The notes below the pieces were generated by a model, which did no database searches, was not told the origin of the DNA, and was given only the letters and a program-made list of their open reading frames with translations. A program made the translations under genes and the position numbers. A DNA stretch of 64,000 bases from assembly GCA_014529385.2 (NCBI GenBank), contig CM043953.1, positions 99,375,342-99,439,341 on the forward strand, in the 5' to 3' direction. The stretch is from Adiantum capillus-veneris (Eukaryota; Streptophyta; Polypodiopsida; Polypodiales; Pteridaceae). Numbering within the stretch: the first letter of the stretch is position 1; each line of letters starts with the position of its first letter. Shown in pieces: positions 46,817 through 58,137 of this stretch.

Positions 46817-48024
46817 CTTCTCCTTCCATTCCTGCTTCTCTCGATCCGAAGAAATCTGTGATCTGCCTCTGAGGCTGTAGTGCTCTTTGTCTTCTCATTA
46901 GATTATCCCTGTCCCGATGTAGTTCCAGTAGGTACAGGCCTAAGCATCTTTGATCCTGGTATTGCATGACTCTATCTAGAGGTCCAAAGCCTTCTTTAAA
47001 TAGGCAATGGAAACGCCCACGTATCTCATAGTGTACGGTGCAATGGCATATGTAGTGTAATTCTGTCTCCGGCTCCATTCCGCATAACTTGCAAATTTTG
47101 CTCTCAGGTGGGATTCCCCTAAATCTGCCAAATTCAATTTCCAGCTGGTGTGAGGATGTGCGAATCTGACCAATAGCACATCTCAAACCATGAGATAGGT
47201 GGGTATCCATGTAGCTCGAGCGAATCACAAAACCATCTTCAGATAGCTGTAGGAAGTTTTCTTTGTAGTCGGCCATCTTCGTGCCCAATTCTTGTGTAGG
47301 GTCTACCCATGCCCTCCTAGTGTCCAACTATATAAGATCCTGGCGGATGATTTTATTAATCTCCGTTCGTGTGATTGCTAGTGATGGAGCCTCAAGAGAG
47401 TATTGGAAGGGGGGTAATCTTTCCATACTGAACCCATGTCTCTGAAACCACGAGGACAGTTGCGCATACCAGCATGATGTATCTCCTTTCATTGCTAACT
47501 GTTGAGAGGATTCAAGGGCCAATCTAGTATATCGGCAATTATTTGTATCCCACAAACCATGTATAAAGGACACTGATCTGGTAAGAGCTTCAATTTCTAT
47601 GGGAGGGACAGCTAGTTCCGCTCGGGTAATCGCGTGTGGTACGGAGGCCTTGGCTCTTATCTCGGGAAATCATAGATACCAAAGGTCTCTCCATTGACTT
47701 CCAATTATCCTGATCCACAGATGGTCCCCAAATCTGGACCCCATAAAGCATAGCCGAAGCCACCACAGTATCAAAGAGACAAAGTTTTGTTCGTGGTTCC
47801 TGAAACTGCACTTGTGAACACATCCTCTCCAACCCTCCCAAGGCCGCAAAGGCTCTGGACAATCTAGCATCCGCTGCTTTCTTAAGAGTAAAATTCGGTC
47901 CTGTAAATACCACACTAAGGTATGTGTATGCATCTGTGTACTCTACTATATCCTGGCCATATGCAAATGTAGGTGCCGAGCTCCTAACCCACTGCGGTGT
48001 GGTGTTAAACACAATAACTTTAGG
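46817..48024 (-). pseudogene. Inverted ORF2 segment of LINE I
   Basis: On the minus strand it reads from KVIVFNTTPQWVRSSAP (48024) through VQFQEPRTKLCLFDTVV, RQDLI, MDTRRAWVDPTQELGTKMADY and CKLCGMEPETELHYICHC to QRQITDFF (46849–46872) and GSREAGMEGEA (46817). These are exactly the residues missing between SVNLGKT at 46816 and the Arg-rich end that resumes at 48025. It is therefore an inversion within one copy and not a separate insertion. The type is that of LINE B. Confidence 0.88.
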
Positions 48025-48199
48025 CCTGCAGCGAGCACAAAGGAGTACCCACATTCATACCCAAGGCACCCTCAGTGACAGGGCGATTGAGCTTAGGAAA
48101 TCGAGACGACCACGACCGAGATGCAGAAGCAGACTTCACCGGAGGAGACTACAACAAAGGATTAGAAGCATTCTAGCCAGACACCCAGAATGCTCCTAA
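48025..48199 (+). pseudogene. LINE I ORF2, plus-strand C-terminal part
   Basis: Encodes STHIHTQGTLSDRAIELRKS and the Arg-rich end RRPRPRCRSRLHRRRLQQRI, finishing at 48199. Nearly the same as the end of LINE B. Confidence 0.85.
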
Positions 48200-48371
48200 G
48201 AAGTTTATCTAATACTTTGTATTTAGTTTTTCGCATTTATTTTCACACTTTCACACTGTTTACACTTAGTACTTTAGTACTAAGGTACCCAGACATTGTA
48301 ACAGATTCACCACTTTTGTATCAGTTTGGTCTCATAGGTAACTCTGGCCTTTTCAAGACGTTAATATAACA

Positions 48372-48377
<6 letters not shown>

Positions 48378-48454
<77 letters not shown>
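48378..48454 (+). repeat. (TC)n microsatellite
   Basis: About 75 bases of TC after the LINE I tail and before LINE K. Confidence 0.95.
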
Positions 48455-48457
<3 letters not shown>

Positions 48458-48539
48458 GACACGGAAGCCGCCAATGTCTCACCTGTTTGCAAGCCAAGAG
48501 CGAAGGCAACCTTCATGCTCACGAATAAGCGTATGGCGC

Positions 48540-49444
48540 AGATGGAGAGGGAATGAAGGAGTGGAAAACAGACATGGAAGGATGGTGGAAGGAGAAGGCC
48601 AACCTCCTTCAGATGGTCTTCAATGAAGGCGTACAGTGGAAGAAGGAGAAAGAGAGCCTTAACGCAGAAATAAAAACACTCAAAGAAGAAGTCTCAGCCC
48701 TCAAATAGGAGAACCCAAACGCCGAGATACGGGCACTCAAAAAAGATGTCTCAGCCCTTAAACAGGAGCTTGCTGATAGAGTAAGCAATGGACTAGAGGA
48801 AGGCGAATTTCAACCCTCGGTAATAGATGAAATCAAGGAAATTAAGGAATAGGTAAGGATGATCACAGAGGAAGAGAGAGGAAGAGAAACTAAGTGTGGC
48901 AAAGACATCTTCATGGGCGGAGATGATAACAAGGACACAGAAAAAGGCAGACGAGGCTGAAAAATGGATTGAGGTCGCCAAGAAAGGGAAAGGTCAAGAA
49001 ACTCCTTGTACACCAACGCTTATCAACATGAATCTCGAAGAGGAACAAAGAAGGCGGATGCGAACATTGCATGTGAGAGTGACCGGTCTCAAGGACATAA
49101 ACAATGTAGACAAAGAGGTCACAAGCCTTACATCCATGATGGGGATGGAGAAGCCTTTGCACACAAAGGCATGGAGGGTAGGTAAGAAAAGTGATCGCAC
49201 GGGAGAGTCTTCAAAGGGGAGATCTCTCATACTACGCTTCCCCTCGTTGGAAGAGAAGAAGGAATTCTTGAGGAAGAGGCCTACTCTCAAAAAGACAGGT
49301 ATTTTCCTCGGCGATGATCTGACTCTCTCACAGCTCGCACATATGAGAGAGGTAATGCCAGAGATTACAGCGGCAAGGGAGAAGGGAAAGATAGCCTTCT
49401 ACAGAAATGGAAGGGTGGTGATTTTAGAGCGGCGTACTGCATGA
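48540..49444 (+). pseudogene. LINE K ORF1 (coiled coil, RNA-binding protein)
   Basis: The start is not clear because the 5' end is damaged. A coiled coil contains a tandem duplication (AEIKTLKEEVSALK, then AEIRALKKDVSALKQEL). TAG codons lie near 48708 and 48850, with a frameshift near 48885. From about 48899 the frame is open (SSWAEMITRTQKKADEAEKW, RTLHVRVTGLKDINNV, GIFLGDDLTLSQLAHMREVM, REKGKIAFYRNGRVVILE) to TGA at 49442–49444, in frame with ORF2. Confidence 0.78.
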
Positions 49445-52400
49445 CGGTGCGAGACATATGGGACCACACTGAAGATGGCTACCTGGAATTGTAATGGGTC
49501 TATGAGATTGTACATGGGTGCATTTGAAGAGAGTTTCAAAGACAAGGATATTGTGTTCTTCTCAGAGACTCATCAGGCCCCTGGACAGGTATGTGGTGGG
49601 ATACAGATGGGAAACAACTTAAAGGACAAATGCGAGATCTGAGCATGGGAGTAGAGGCTCAGGAGGAGTAGCAGTGCTATTCAGAGAGGAACTACAACCA
49701 TTACTGCATATTGTACGAAGAGATGGTCATGTTAGATATATGTGGGTGAGACTGAGAGCTGACACAGGCCGGTTCCTATATATTGTCATATGTTACTTTC
49801 CTCCCAGTACATCAATGTATGCCGCATCCAGAGCGCAGTCGCCTTTCTCTATGCTAGATGATGACATTTGGGAGTTCTCTAGGGAGGGTGATATCATTCT
49901 CCTAGGGGACTTCAATGCCCGAACGGGCAACTCGCAGGCAGTCTTCTACGACACTTCAGATGAGATGCTTAGAGAGCTGGATGTGGGTGAGTTGGGCTTG
50001 ACAGATGCTCAGATGACAGAGAGCAAACGGAGTATGGGAGATACCTCATGGAAATGACGACTACAAATGGATTAGCCATACTTGATGGCTTACAGCGATT
50101 TCCTGGAGCAGCCGGTTTCACATGCTTTCCACATAGACATGGGGCCAGTACAGTGGATTATGTTATGACACAACCGAGCTTTGTCCCCTGCATTCAGGAT
50201 TTCACAGTGGGAGCCAGGCCAATGGGCATAGCAGTGGATCATGCTCTCTTGACACTATCCATTAAATTTCAGTATAGTACAACCCAGACATCAGGAGGCA
50301 GGTCACACACCCGATATACATTCACACCAGAGATTCATTTCGTTTATTTAGAGGAGATCTGAGACCATCTATTGGAAGGCACAGCTGGCACAAATGGTAC
50401 ATGCCTCTCAGTGGAGGAGTGCACCACTCTATTGATTCAAACACTGCATGGAGCTGCATCAGTGGCGTACCCACACACTCAGCCGGGCAAGAGACGACAT
50501 TCTGGGAGCATGCCCCAAAATAGTTGGTATGATGAGGAGTGCAGAGAGATGAGAGCCCAGCTTCAGAAGGATCTTCTCTTAGGAGTCATCACTTACAGAC
50601 AGTCCCGGATTGCTTTCCGACGCCTTATGCGACGGAAGAAGCGAGCTTACCTAGCACAGATGGAGCGAGACTTGTATCAGATGTTCTTGAGTAGGGACTC
50701 AGGAGAGGCATGGCGACTCTTCCATGAACACTCCCCTCCCCCAGTGATTACTTCACCTGAGGTGTGGGGCCAATATACGACATCATTATATACGGTTCCT
50801 GGACATGAACCCCTTCCAGACCCTACCAAGCCTTGCCCAGCTACGAGCACTTTCTTTACACCTGAGATGGTACAAAGGGCCATCGACAGGATGCAGACCG
50901 GGAAGGCATATGATCATGACGGTCTAGTAGCGGCGCACTTTATACATACCACGGATATGCTGATGGAGGTTCTGGCAGTGTTGTTCAATCGTGCCATGTG
51001 TGAGGGATTACCTGAGACTTGGAGGCTGTCTAATATTGTGCCCATCTTGAAGGTTGGTGACCCTACAGAGCCTGGGAACTACCGCACTATTATGGTTGGA
51101 CACACATTGGCACGATTGTATGCATCTATCCTGGAGCAACACTTGAGTAATTGGGCAGAGGGCGAGGGTGTACGAGCGAAGGGTCAAGCTGACTTCAGGA
51201 GGGGTTTCTCCACTCATGATCATATTCTGACACTCAGGGCCATCATTGAGGAGGGCAGAGCACATGGGAGACGGATCTATTGTAGCTTTGTGGATTTTCG
51301 TAAAGCATTTGACATGGTACCAAGAGCTCGATTGATGCGCAGATTACAGGAGATGGGGGTGCCCATAGAGGTGATTTGGGGGATTATGGCTTTGTACAGA
51401 TCAGTGATGGGACATGTACGCACTACGGAAGGGGTATCTGATTTAATTCACTCTACCATTGGAGTGAAACAGGGCTGCCCATTGTCTCCTACTCTATTTG
51501 GTATGTATGTTGATGAGGTGTCTGATTACATCGACAGAGAGGGTGACAAAGGTGCACAACTGGCAGGGACGTGGATCCCATTGTTGCTTTATGCTGATGA
51601 TATTGTGCTGATATCTCATTCACCAGAAGGTATGCAACGACAGTTGGATGCACAGTGCACTACACAGTTTTGCATAGGATAGTGGATTGTGTGTAAACCT
51701 AGGTAAAACCAAGGTTATGGTGTTTAACACCACACCGCAATGGGTCAGGAGATCAATACCTACTTTCAAGTATGGTCAAGAGACTGTGGAGTATAGAGAT
51801 GTATACACTTACCTGGGGGTAGTCTTTACTGGGCCGAGATTTTCCTTGAAAAGAGCGGCAGAGACTAGACTAACCAGAGCTGGTGCAGCTCTGGGAGGAA
51901 TGGAGAGGATGTGTTCGCAAGTTCAGTTCCAGGAACCCAGGACAAAGTTATGGTTCTTTGATACTTTGGTTGCCTTTACTATGTTATATGGGTGGGGACC
52001 TTCTGTAGGCCAGGAGGGTTGGAGGCATATGGAGAAGCCCTTGGTATCTATGATCTCTCGGCTGATTAGAGCCAAGGCTTCCGTACCGCATGATATCATT
52101 CGAGCGGAATTAGCTTCTCCTCCTATGGTGATTGAGGCACTTACTAGATCAGTCTCCTTTGTTCACAGTCTGTGGGATACTACCAGAGACAGATATGCCA
52201 GGGTGGCTCTAGACTCCTCCAGACAATTAGCTCTTAATGGGGATACATCATGCTGGTATGCACAGATGGCATCATGGTTTCAGACACATGGTTTCACCAT
52301 GGACAAGTTGCCTCCTTTTCAATACTCTCTACAGGCACCCTTGAGGTCTTTGACGCGGGTAGAGATTAATAGACTCATTCGTCAGGATCTGATTCAGCTG

Positions 52401-53084
52401 GACACGAGGAGGACATGGATAGAGCTGATACAGGAGTTGGGCACAAAGACGGCTTTCTATAGAGAGCATTTTCTCCACCTCACGGAGGATGGGTTTGTGA
52501 TTCGACCTAGCTATATGGATAGGCATCTTTCTCATGGTGTCCGATGTGCCATTGGCCAGATACGCACGTCCTCACATCAGCTCGAGATTGAGACTGGTAG
52601 ATTCAGAGGGACACCAGTAGATAGCAGGATATGCCGCTTATGCCAACTAGAGCCAGAGACAGAGGTACACTACATATGTCATTGCACAGTGTACTATGAG
52701 ATACGAGGACGTTTTCATTGTCTATTCAAAGAAGGTTTCGGGCCACTATCTAGGGTCATGAGTTATGAGGATCAGAGATGTCTTGGGCTATATCTACTTG
52801 AGCTACACAGGCATAGAGAAACTTTACTGAGGAGAGCTGAAGAGAGACAACCCCGGAGACAGATCACAGATTTCTTTACACTAGATACTGTACACCCAGA
52901 AGAACAGGCAGAGGAGCAACCAACAGTGGAGAGGTCTACCCGCACTACTGGCATTCTAATAGACCGTGCATTGGAGCTAGGGAGAGCTAGACGACCCCGA
53001 TGGAGAAGAGGAGCTACACAGTTTCGAAGGAGGCTACAACAAAGGATTCGAGCCATACTTTTTCGTCGTCCAAAGTGTAGATGA
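49445..53084 (+). pseudogene. LINE K ORF2: endonuclease, RT, C-terminus
   Basis: MATWNCNGS near 49475 opens the endonuclease. A frameshift near 49590 is followed by YIVICYFPPSTSMYAAS and LLGDFNARTGNSQ, another shift near 50025, then GASTVDYVM and MGIAVDHALL. The RT frame 50372–51682 (436 codons) has NYRTIMVGHTLARLYASIL, FVDFRKAFDMVPRARL, GVKQGCPLSPTLFGMYVDEV and LLYADDIVLISHS, all intact. A small insertion near 51655 shifts into the frame 51687–53084 with the knuckle CRLCQLEPETEVHYICHC, RRQITDFF at 52854–52877, and an Arg-rich end. About three small lesions separate it from a complete ORF2. Confidence 0.9.
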
Positions 53085-53356
53085 AGATGGATCTCTATGC
53101 AGATAGATTTCTACTTCCCTCCCAAATTGTCTACACATTGTATAGCTCAGTTCACACGATTCACGCCTTTCGCCTTTCACACCTATCCGCTTAGTTTAGG
53201 ATTCCGCAGTGTTTATATCTTGTTATCCCTAGTTTAATTTATTTTGTTAATCTGACTTGATATCAGATACACCGCATTGTAACTTCCTGGTCTCATAGGT
53301 CACTTTGGCCTTTTGAAGACGTTAATACAACATTTCATTTCATTTCTCTCTCTCTC

Positions 53357-56300
53357 GCGCGCGACGGTGCGAGACCCATGGGACCACACTAAAGATGGCA
53401 ACCTAGAATTGTAACGGTTCACTTCGTCTTGATATAGGGTCCTTTGAGGATAGCTTCACAGGGAGAGATCATCTTCTACTCGGAGACGCATCAAGCCCCT
53501 GGGGAATCCATGCCACAGGTGAGCAGATATAGATGGGAGACAGCCTACAAACAAGAGACCAGATCGGAGCATCGAGGACGAGGCTCAGGGAGAGTGGCAG
53601 TTTTATTTAGGGAGGAGTTGCAGCCATTGATATATATAGCACGCAGGGATGAGCATGCTAGGTACATGTGGGTGAGGCTCAGGGTAGAGACGGGCAGATA
53701 GTCATCTCTTACTTTCCTCCTAGTCCGTCAGTATATGCATCACCTAGGGGACAATCTCCCTTTGCTATTTTGGATAATGACGTATGGGAGTTTTCTAAGG
53801 ATGGTGACATTATCATACTAGGGGATTTCAATGCTAGGACTGCCCACCACCAGACAATATTTTATGATACTTCCGAGGAAATGCTTAGGGAGCTGGACGA
53901 TACAAAGATGGGTCTATCCAGATTATCACAAGATGAGGAATACACGGAATATGGCAAATACTTGATAGATATAGGAACCACACATAGATTGGCCATTTTG
54001 AATGGCCTACAAGGATTTTCGACAGCTGGAGGTTTTACTTGCTTTCCACACCAACATGGTGCCAGCACAGTGGTTTATGTTATGGCCCAGCTAGGTCTCA
54101 TTCCATTCTTTCAAGATTTCATGGTGGGCGCTAGGCCAGTTGGAGTAGCAGTTGATCATGCTATCTTGTCCTTCACCCTGACGTTTCAGCTCAACATAGC
54201 TCCATTAGGAGAGGTCCCTACACACATCCGGTATACCTTCATGAGGGAGACGGACTTTGTGTATATGGATGAGATATACAAGAAGCTATGCAGCCAGGAC
54301 GGCCCCTAGATAAACTCACTCAGATACTGACAGAGACGCTCCATGATGCAGCATCCGAAGCATACCCCCACAACCAGCCTACACGGAGACGATCTGGAAA
54401 AATGCCCCAGAACAGTTGGTATGATGAGGAGTGTAGAGAGATGAGGATCAAGTTACAAAGGGAAGTGCTCATGGGTATTACCACACAGATAGTCACGGAA
54501 TTATCTTTCGCCGCCTAGTGCGACGAAAGAAAAGGGCTTATTTATCCCAGCTAGAGCAAGATCTGTATCAGTTATTTATAAGTAAGGACTCGGGCGAAGC
54601 ATAGAGGCTATTCCACGAACATTCACCACCACCAGCGGTCACCTCCACCGAGACATGGGGGGAATATGCCACATCTCTCTACACAGCACCAGGACAACCA
54701 CCTCTACGGGACCCACTAGAGACATGCCCGGAGACATGTTCTTTCTTTACTGCCGAGAGGGTAAGGAAAGCTATTGATAGGATGAAGACAAGGAGAACAC
54801 ATGATCATGATGCTCTGGTAGCAGAGCACTTCATCCATGCCAGGGATATGCTCGCAGAGCTCCTAGCTATGATGTTTAATCGAGCCATGTATGAAGGCTT
54901 CCCTGAGACTTGGTATGTCCACGATTGTGCCTATTTTTAAGTCGGGAGATCCCATGATTCCCGGGAATTAACGCACCATCATGGTTGGGCACACATTAGC
55001 TAGGCTATATGCATCCATTCTTGAACAAGAGCTGAGTAGATGGGCAGAACGAGAGGGCATAAGAGCACCAGGGCAAGCAGGTTTCAGGAGAGGTTTCTTC
55101 ACTCTTGACCAGATTCTGACACTCAGAGCTATTATTGAGGAGGGTAGACACCATGGCAAGAAGATCTATTGTTGCTTTGTGGATTTCCGCAAAGCTTTCG
55201 ACACAGTGCCGAGAGCCAAACTCATACGCAGATTACAGGACATGGGTGTGCCTACAGAGCTGATTTGGGGGATTTTGGCTCTATACAGGACAGTGATGGG
55301 GCGGGTATGCACCACTAAGGGAATGTCGGACATGGTCCTCTCCAATATTGGAGTAAAGCAGGGATGCCCCCTATCCCCGACTCTTTTTGGGATGTATGTG
55401 GATGAGTTTTCAAACTATGTAGAGCGTCAGGGGGACAGGGGTGCCCAACTTGCAGGGACATGGATTCCGTTGTTACTATATGCTGATGATATTGTGCTGA
55501 TCTCTGACTCACCAGAGGGGATGCAGCGTCACTTGGATGCTCTGCATACATTTGCTTGTGACAGTGGATTGTCTATCAATCTGGGGAAAACCAAGGTTAT
55601 GGTGTTCAACACCACACCACAGTGGGTCAGGAGGTCGGCACCCACATTTATGTATGGCCAGGAGACTGTGGAGTACACAGATGCATATACTTATCTTGGG
55701 GTAGTCTTCGGTGGACCGGTGTTTTCACTAAGGAGAGCATCAGAGACTAGACTGACGAGAGCATATGCAGCTTTGGGAGGACCGGAGAGGATGTGTTCGC
55801 GGGTTCAGTTTCAGGAACCGCGAACAAAGCTTTGGCTTTTTGATACCCTAGTGACTCCAGCTATGCTCTATGGAGTTCAGGTATGGGGACCCTCAGTACA
55901 CCGCCATGGGAGATCTGGCAACATAGATGGATGGAGATGTATGGAGAGGCCTCTGGTCTCTATGATCGCTCGGATGATTCGGGCTAAGGCCTCAGTACCA
56001 CATGAGATTATCCGAGCCGAGCAAGCCGCCCCCCACCCCCCCGCCCCCCCCCCTCTCATGGTGGAGGTGTTGACGAGATCAGTTTCTTTTATGCACGGTC
56101 TATGGGATCTCCCCAGGGACAGATACGCTCCGCTTGCCTTGGAGTCATCTCGACAACTAGCTCTACAAGGCGATACAGCATGTTGGTATGGACAGATGAC
56201 GGCATGGTTTCAGTCGCATGGTCTCAAGATGGATAGATTACCTCCGCTTCAATACTCTCTGGATGCACCCTCCCTGTCTCTCACACGGACAGAGATCACC

Positions 56301-57087
56301 AGACTCATACGTCAGGATCTGATTCAGCTAAATACCAGGAGCACATGGATACAGCCAACACAAGAGTTGGGCACGAAGATGGCCTTCTACAGAGAGCATA
56401 TTCTCCAACTCACGGAGGACAGCTTTGTGACTAGGCCTGCATACATGGACACACACTTATCTCATGGGATAAGATGCGCTATTGGACAGATACGCACATC
56501 CTCACATCAGCTCCAAATCGAGACTGGCCGATTTCGAGGGGTGCCGGCAGGAGCTAGGATATGTCACCTATGCAACTTAGAGCCAGAGACAGAGCTGCAC
56601 TACACATGTCACTGCCCGGCATACTATGAGATACGCGGACGCTTCCACTGCCCGTTCAGAGAAGGGTTTGGACCTTTTTCTAGAGTCATGAGATACAAGG
56701 ATCAGAGGTGTCTCGGATTGTTCCTACTAGAGCTGCACAAACTTAGGAGAGCTTGCTGAGAACATCAGAGGAAAGACAGTCTCAGAGACGAATCACAGAT
56801 TTCTTTACACCAGCCACAGGAGAGCCAACGGAGCAGTCATTACAACAAATCTCGGAGCCTACTTGATCGAGCCACGGAACTTGGCAGATCCAGACGTCCA
56901 CGACCTCGGGGGGTCTCCCACTACAGACGAAGGCTGCAACAAAAGATACAGATCACTCTAGCTCGACATGCAAGACGCCCTACCAGAGTACTAACCATGG
57001 AGGAGGTCGATGAGATCCGACAGCGACCAATGAGAAATTTCATATGAACCCACAACCCCCCCGCCCCCCCCCCCCCCCCCCCCCGCC
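53357..57087 (+). mobile_element. LINE L, truncated at the ORF1/ORF2 junction, lacking its own tail
   Basis: Starts GACGGTGCGAGACC after TCTCTCTCTCGCGCGC, so only ORF2 is present. After the ORF2 end a C run (57054–57090) leads directly into a SINE. The 3' UTR and stem-loop tail seen in its relatives A and D are absent. Confidence 0.85.
53362..57047 (+). pseudogene. LINE L ORF2: endonuclease, RT, C-terminus
   Basis: The endonuclease is broken by stops and shifts near 53407, 53450, 53700 and 54300, and the first motif has lost its Trp codon (TAG). LGDFNARTAHHQ is kept. The linker is damaged near 54490 and 54600. From 54981 the RT and C-terminus are open for 592 codons: FVDFRKAFDTVPRAKL, GVKQGCPLSPTLFGMYVDEF, LLYADDIVLISDS, INLGKTKVMVFNTTPQW and CHLCNLEPETELHYTCHC. 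A frameshift at about 56745 precedes QRRITDFF at 56783–56806. A Pro/Ala-coding C run lies at 56028–56054. The gene would end at TGA 57045–57047. Confidence 0.88.
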
Positions 57088-57225
57088 CCCAAGTGTGGTA
57101 GATTGGCTATGCCATTTTCCTCTTGACTAACAAGTCTTGAGTTCAACTCTCGTGCGATATATCTTTGAGGTCTCTTGGGATAGTTTCACATGACGTTAAA
57201 AATTCTCTTCTTCTTCTTCTTCTTC
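57088..57225 (+). mobile_element. tRNA-derived SINE (copy 2)
   Basis: Matches the SINE at 764–910: A-box-like TGTGGTAGATTGG at 57094–57106, B box GTTCAACTC at 57141–57149, then GACGTTAAAAATTC and (TTC)n. Its left neighbour is the C run of LINE L, and a TC tract (57226–57243) follows. Confidence 0.72.
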
Positions 57226-57243
57226 TCTCTCTCTCTCTCTTCT

Positions 57244-58134
57244 CCAAACAACAAATGATGGGTTTACATTACATCCCAGGTATATGGACACCCCCACCTA
57301 TGTCATGGCATTAGATTTGTTATTGGTCACCTTATTTTACTAGTTGAAGATAGAGACTAGCCGATACAGAGGTCTACCCCCACATGAGAGATTATGCCAG
57401 GTTTGTCAAAGAGAGCCAGACACAGAGCAGCATTATATCTGCCAGTGCACAACATACTATGAGTCCGTGGGCATTTTCACTGCTTATTCAGAGAGGGCTT
57501 TGGCCCCTTATCCCGCATACCTAGGTCGCTTCTTGCTCGAGCTCCATAGACTCAGAGATATTAACCTAAAGAGAAGAAAATCTACACATAAAGGATCCAT
57601 AAAGAGGTAGATCACTACTTTTTAATGAGAGACTACTCCAGATGGCCCACCACAAGTTACCCAGTAACACCCTCATTGAGGCACCCTTTTTCGTCGGGCC
57701 ATCCAGCTTGGCCACTCACAACGCCCGAGGATCTTCACATCGTAGACAAGGTCTTCATCGGAGGCTACGGAGCATCGTTGGGCGACATTGAGCGCACCCC
57801 CCTAGAGAGCTGACTATGGAGGATATTGAAGCCATACTACAGAGACCCATGAGAGAGTTCATGTGATGATCACCATTGTATACTTTCTCCATTGGACACC
57901 TCATTAGCCCTCATGTGATTATACCCCTCCTCATATCTTTTGAGATGATGTATCATGTGATGCTGCTGATGATGATGTAGGGTAGGCTTACATACCTACC
58001 CACTCTATGTACCCTCATTTATCTTTATTTTATGTTCCCTAGACATTGTACTAGAGTCATACATGGATGTGAGCTTTTGGTCTGAAAGGTCATTTTGGCC
58101 TTTTAAGGACGTTACTATAACATTTCATTTCTCT
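57244..58134 (+). mobile_element. LINE M, old 5'-truncated copy
   Basis: Starts after the TC tract inside the ORF2 C-terminus and ends in a variant of the shared tail (GGTCATTTTGGCC, GGACGTTACTATAAC) at 58078–58134. More diverged than the other copies. Confidence 0.78.
57250..57866 (+). pseudogene. LINE M ORF2 remnant: knuckle region to C-terminus
   Basis: Degraded sequence encodes KIETSRYRGLPPHERLCQVC, EPDTEQHYICQC, a remnant of the ITxFF motif near 57606–57625, and the terminal EDIEAILQRPMREFM end (TGA 57864–57866). Several frame changes. Confidence 0.7.
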
Positions 58135-58137
58135 CGG

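Larger units (their letters stand above)
46464..48377 (+). mobile_element. LINE I, rearranged chimeric copy with an internal inversion
   Basis: Bases 46464–46747 are an RT N-terminal segment of K type (RQSRIAFRRLVRRKKRAYLA). At 46748 it jumps, with loss of about 750 bases, to a B-type segment (QRQLDTLHTFAEESELSVNL). At 46817–48024 the next part of the element is present but reversed. At 48025 the plus-strand reading resumes (STHIHTQGTLSDRAIELRKS) and runs through the shared tail (48329–48377). The whole unit has TC tracts on both sides, so it behaves as one insertion. Confidence 0.85.
48455..53346 (+). mobile_element. LINE K, nearly full length
   Basis: Begins after (TC)n within or just upstream of ORF1 and ends in the shared tail (53290–53346). 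Only a few frameshifts break the proteins; it is one of the best-preserved copies. Confidence 0.88.

Noticed and set aside
46817-48024. Separate minus-strand LINE insertion
   Set aside because: It has no tail or TC/GA tract at either end, and its content exactly fills the gap in the flanking plus-strand copy, so inversion is the better explanation.
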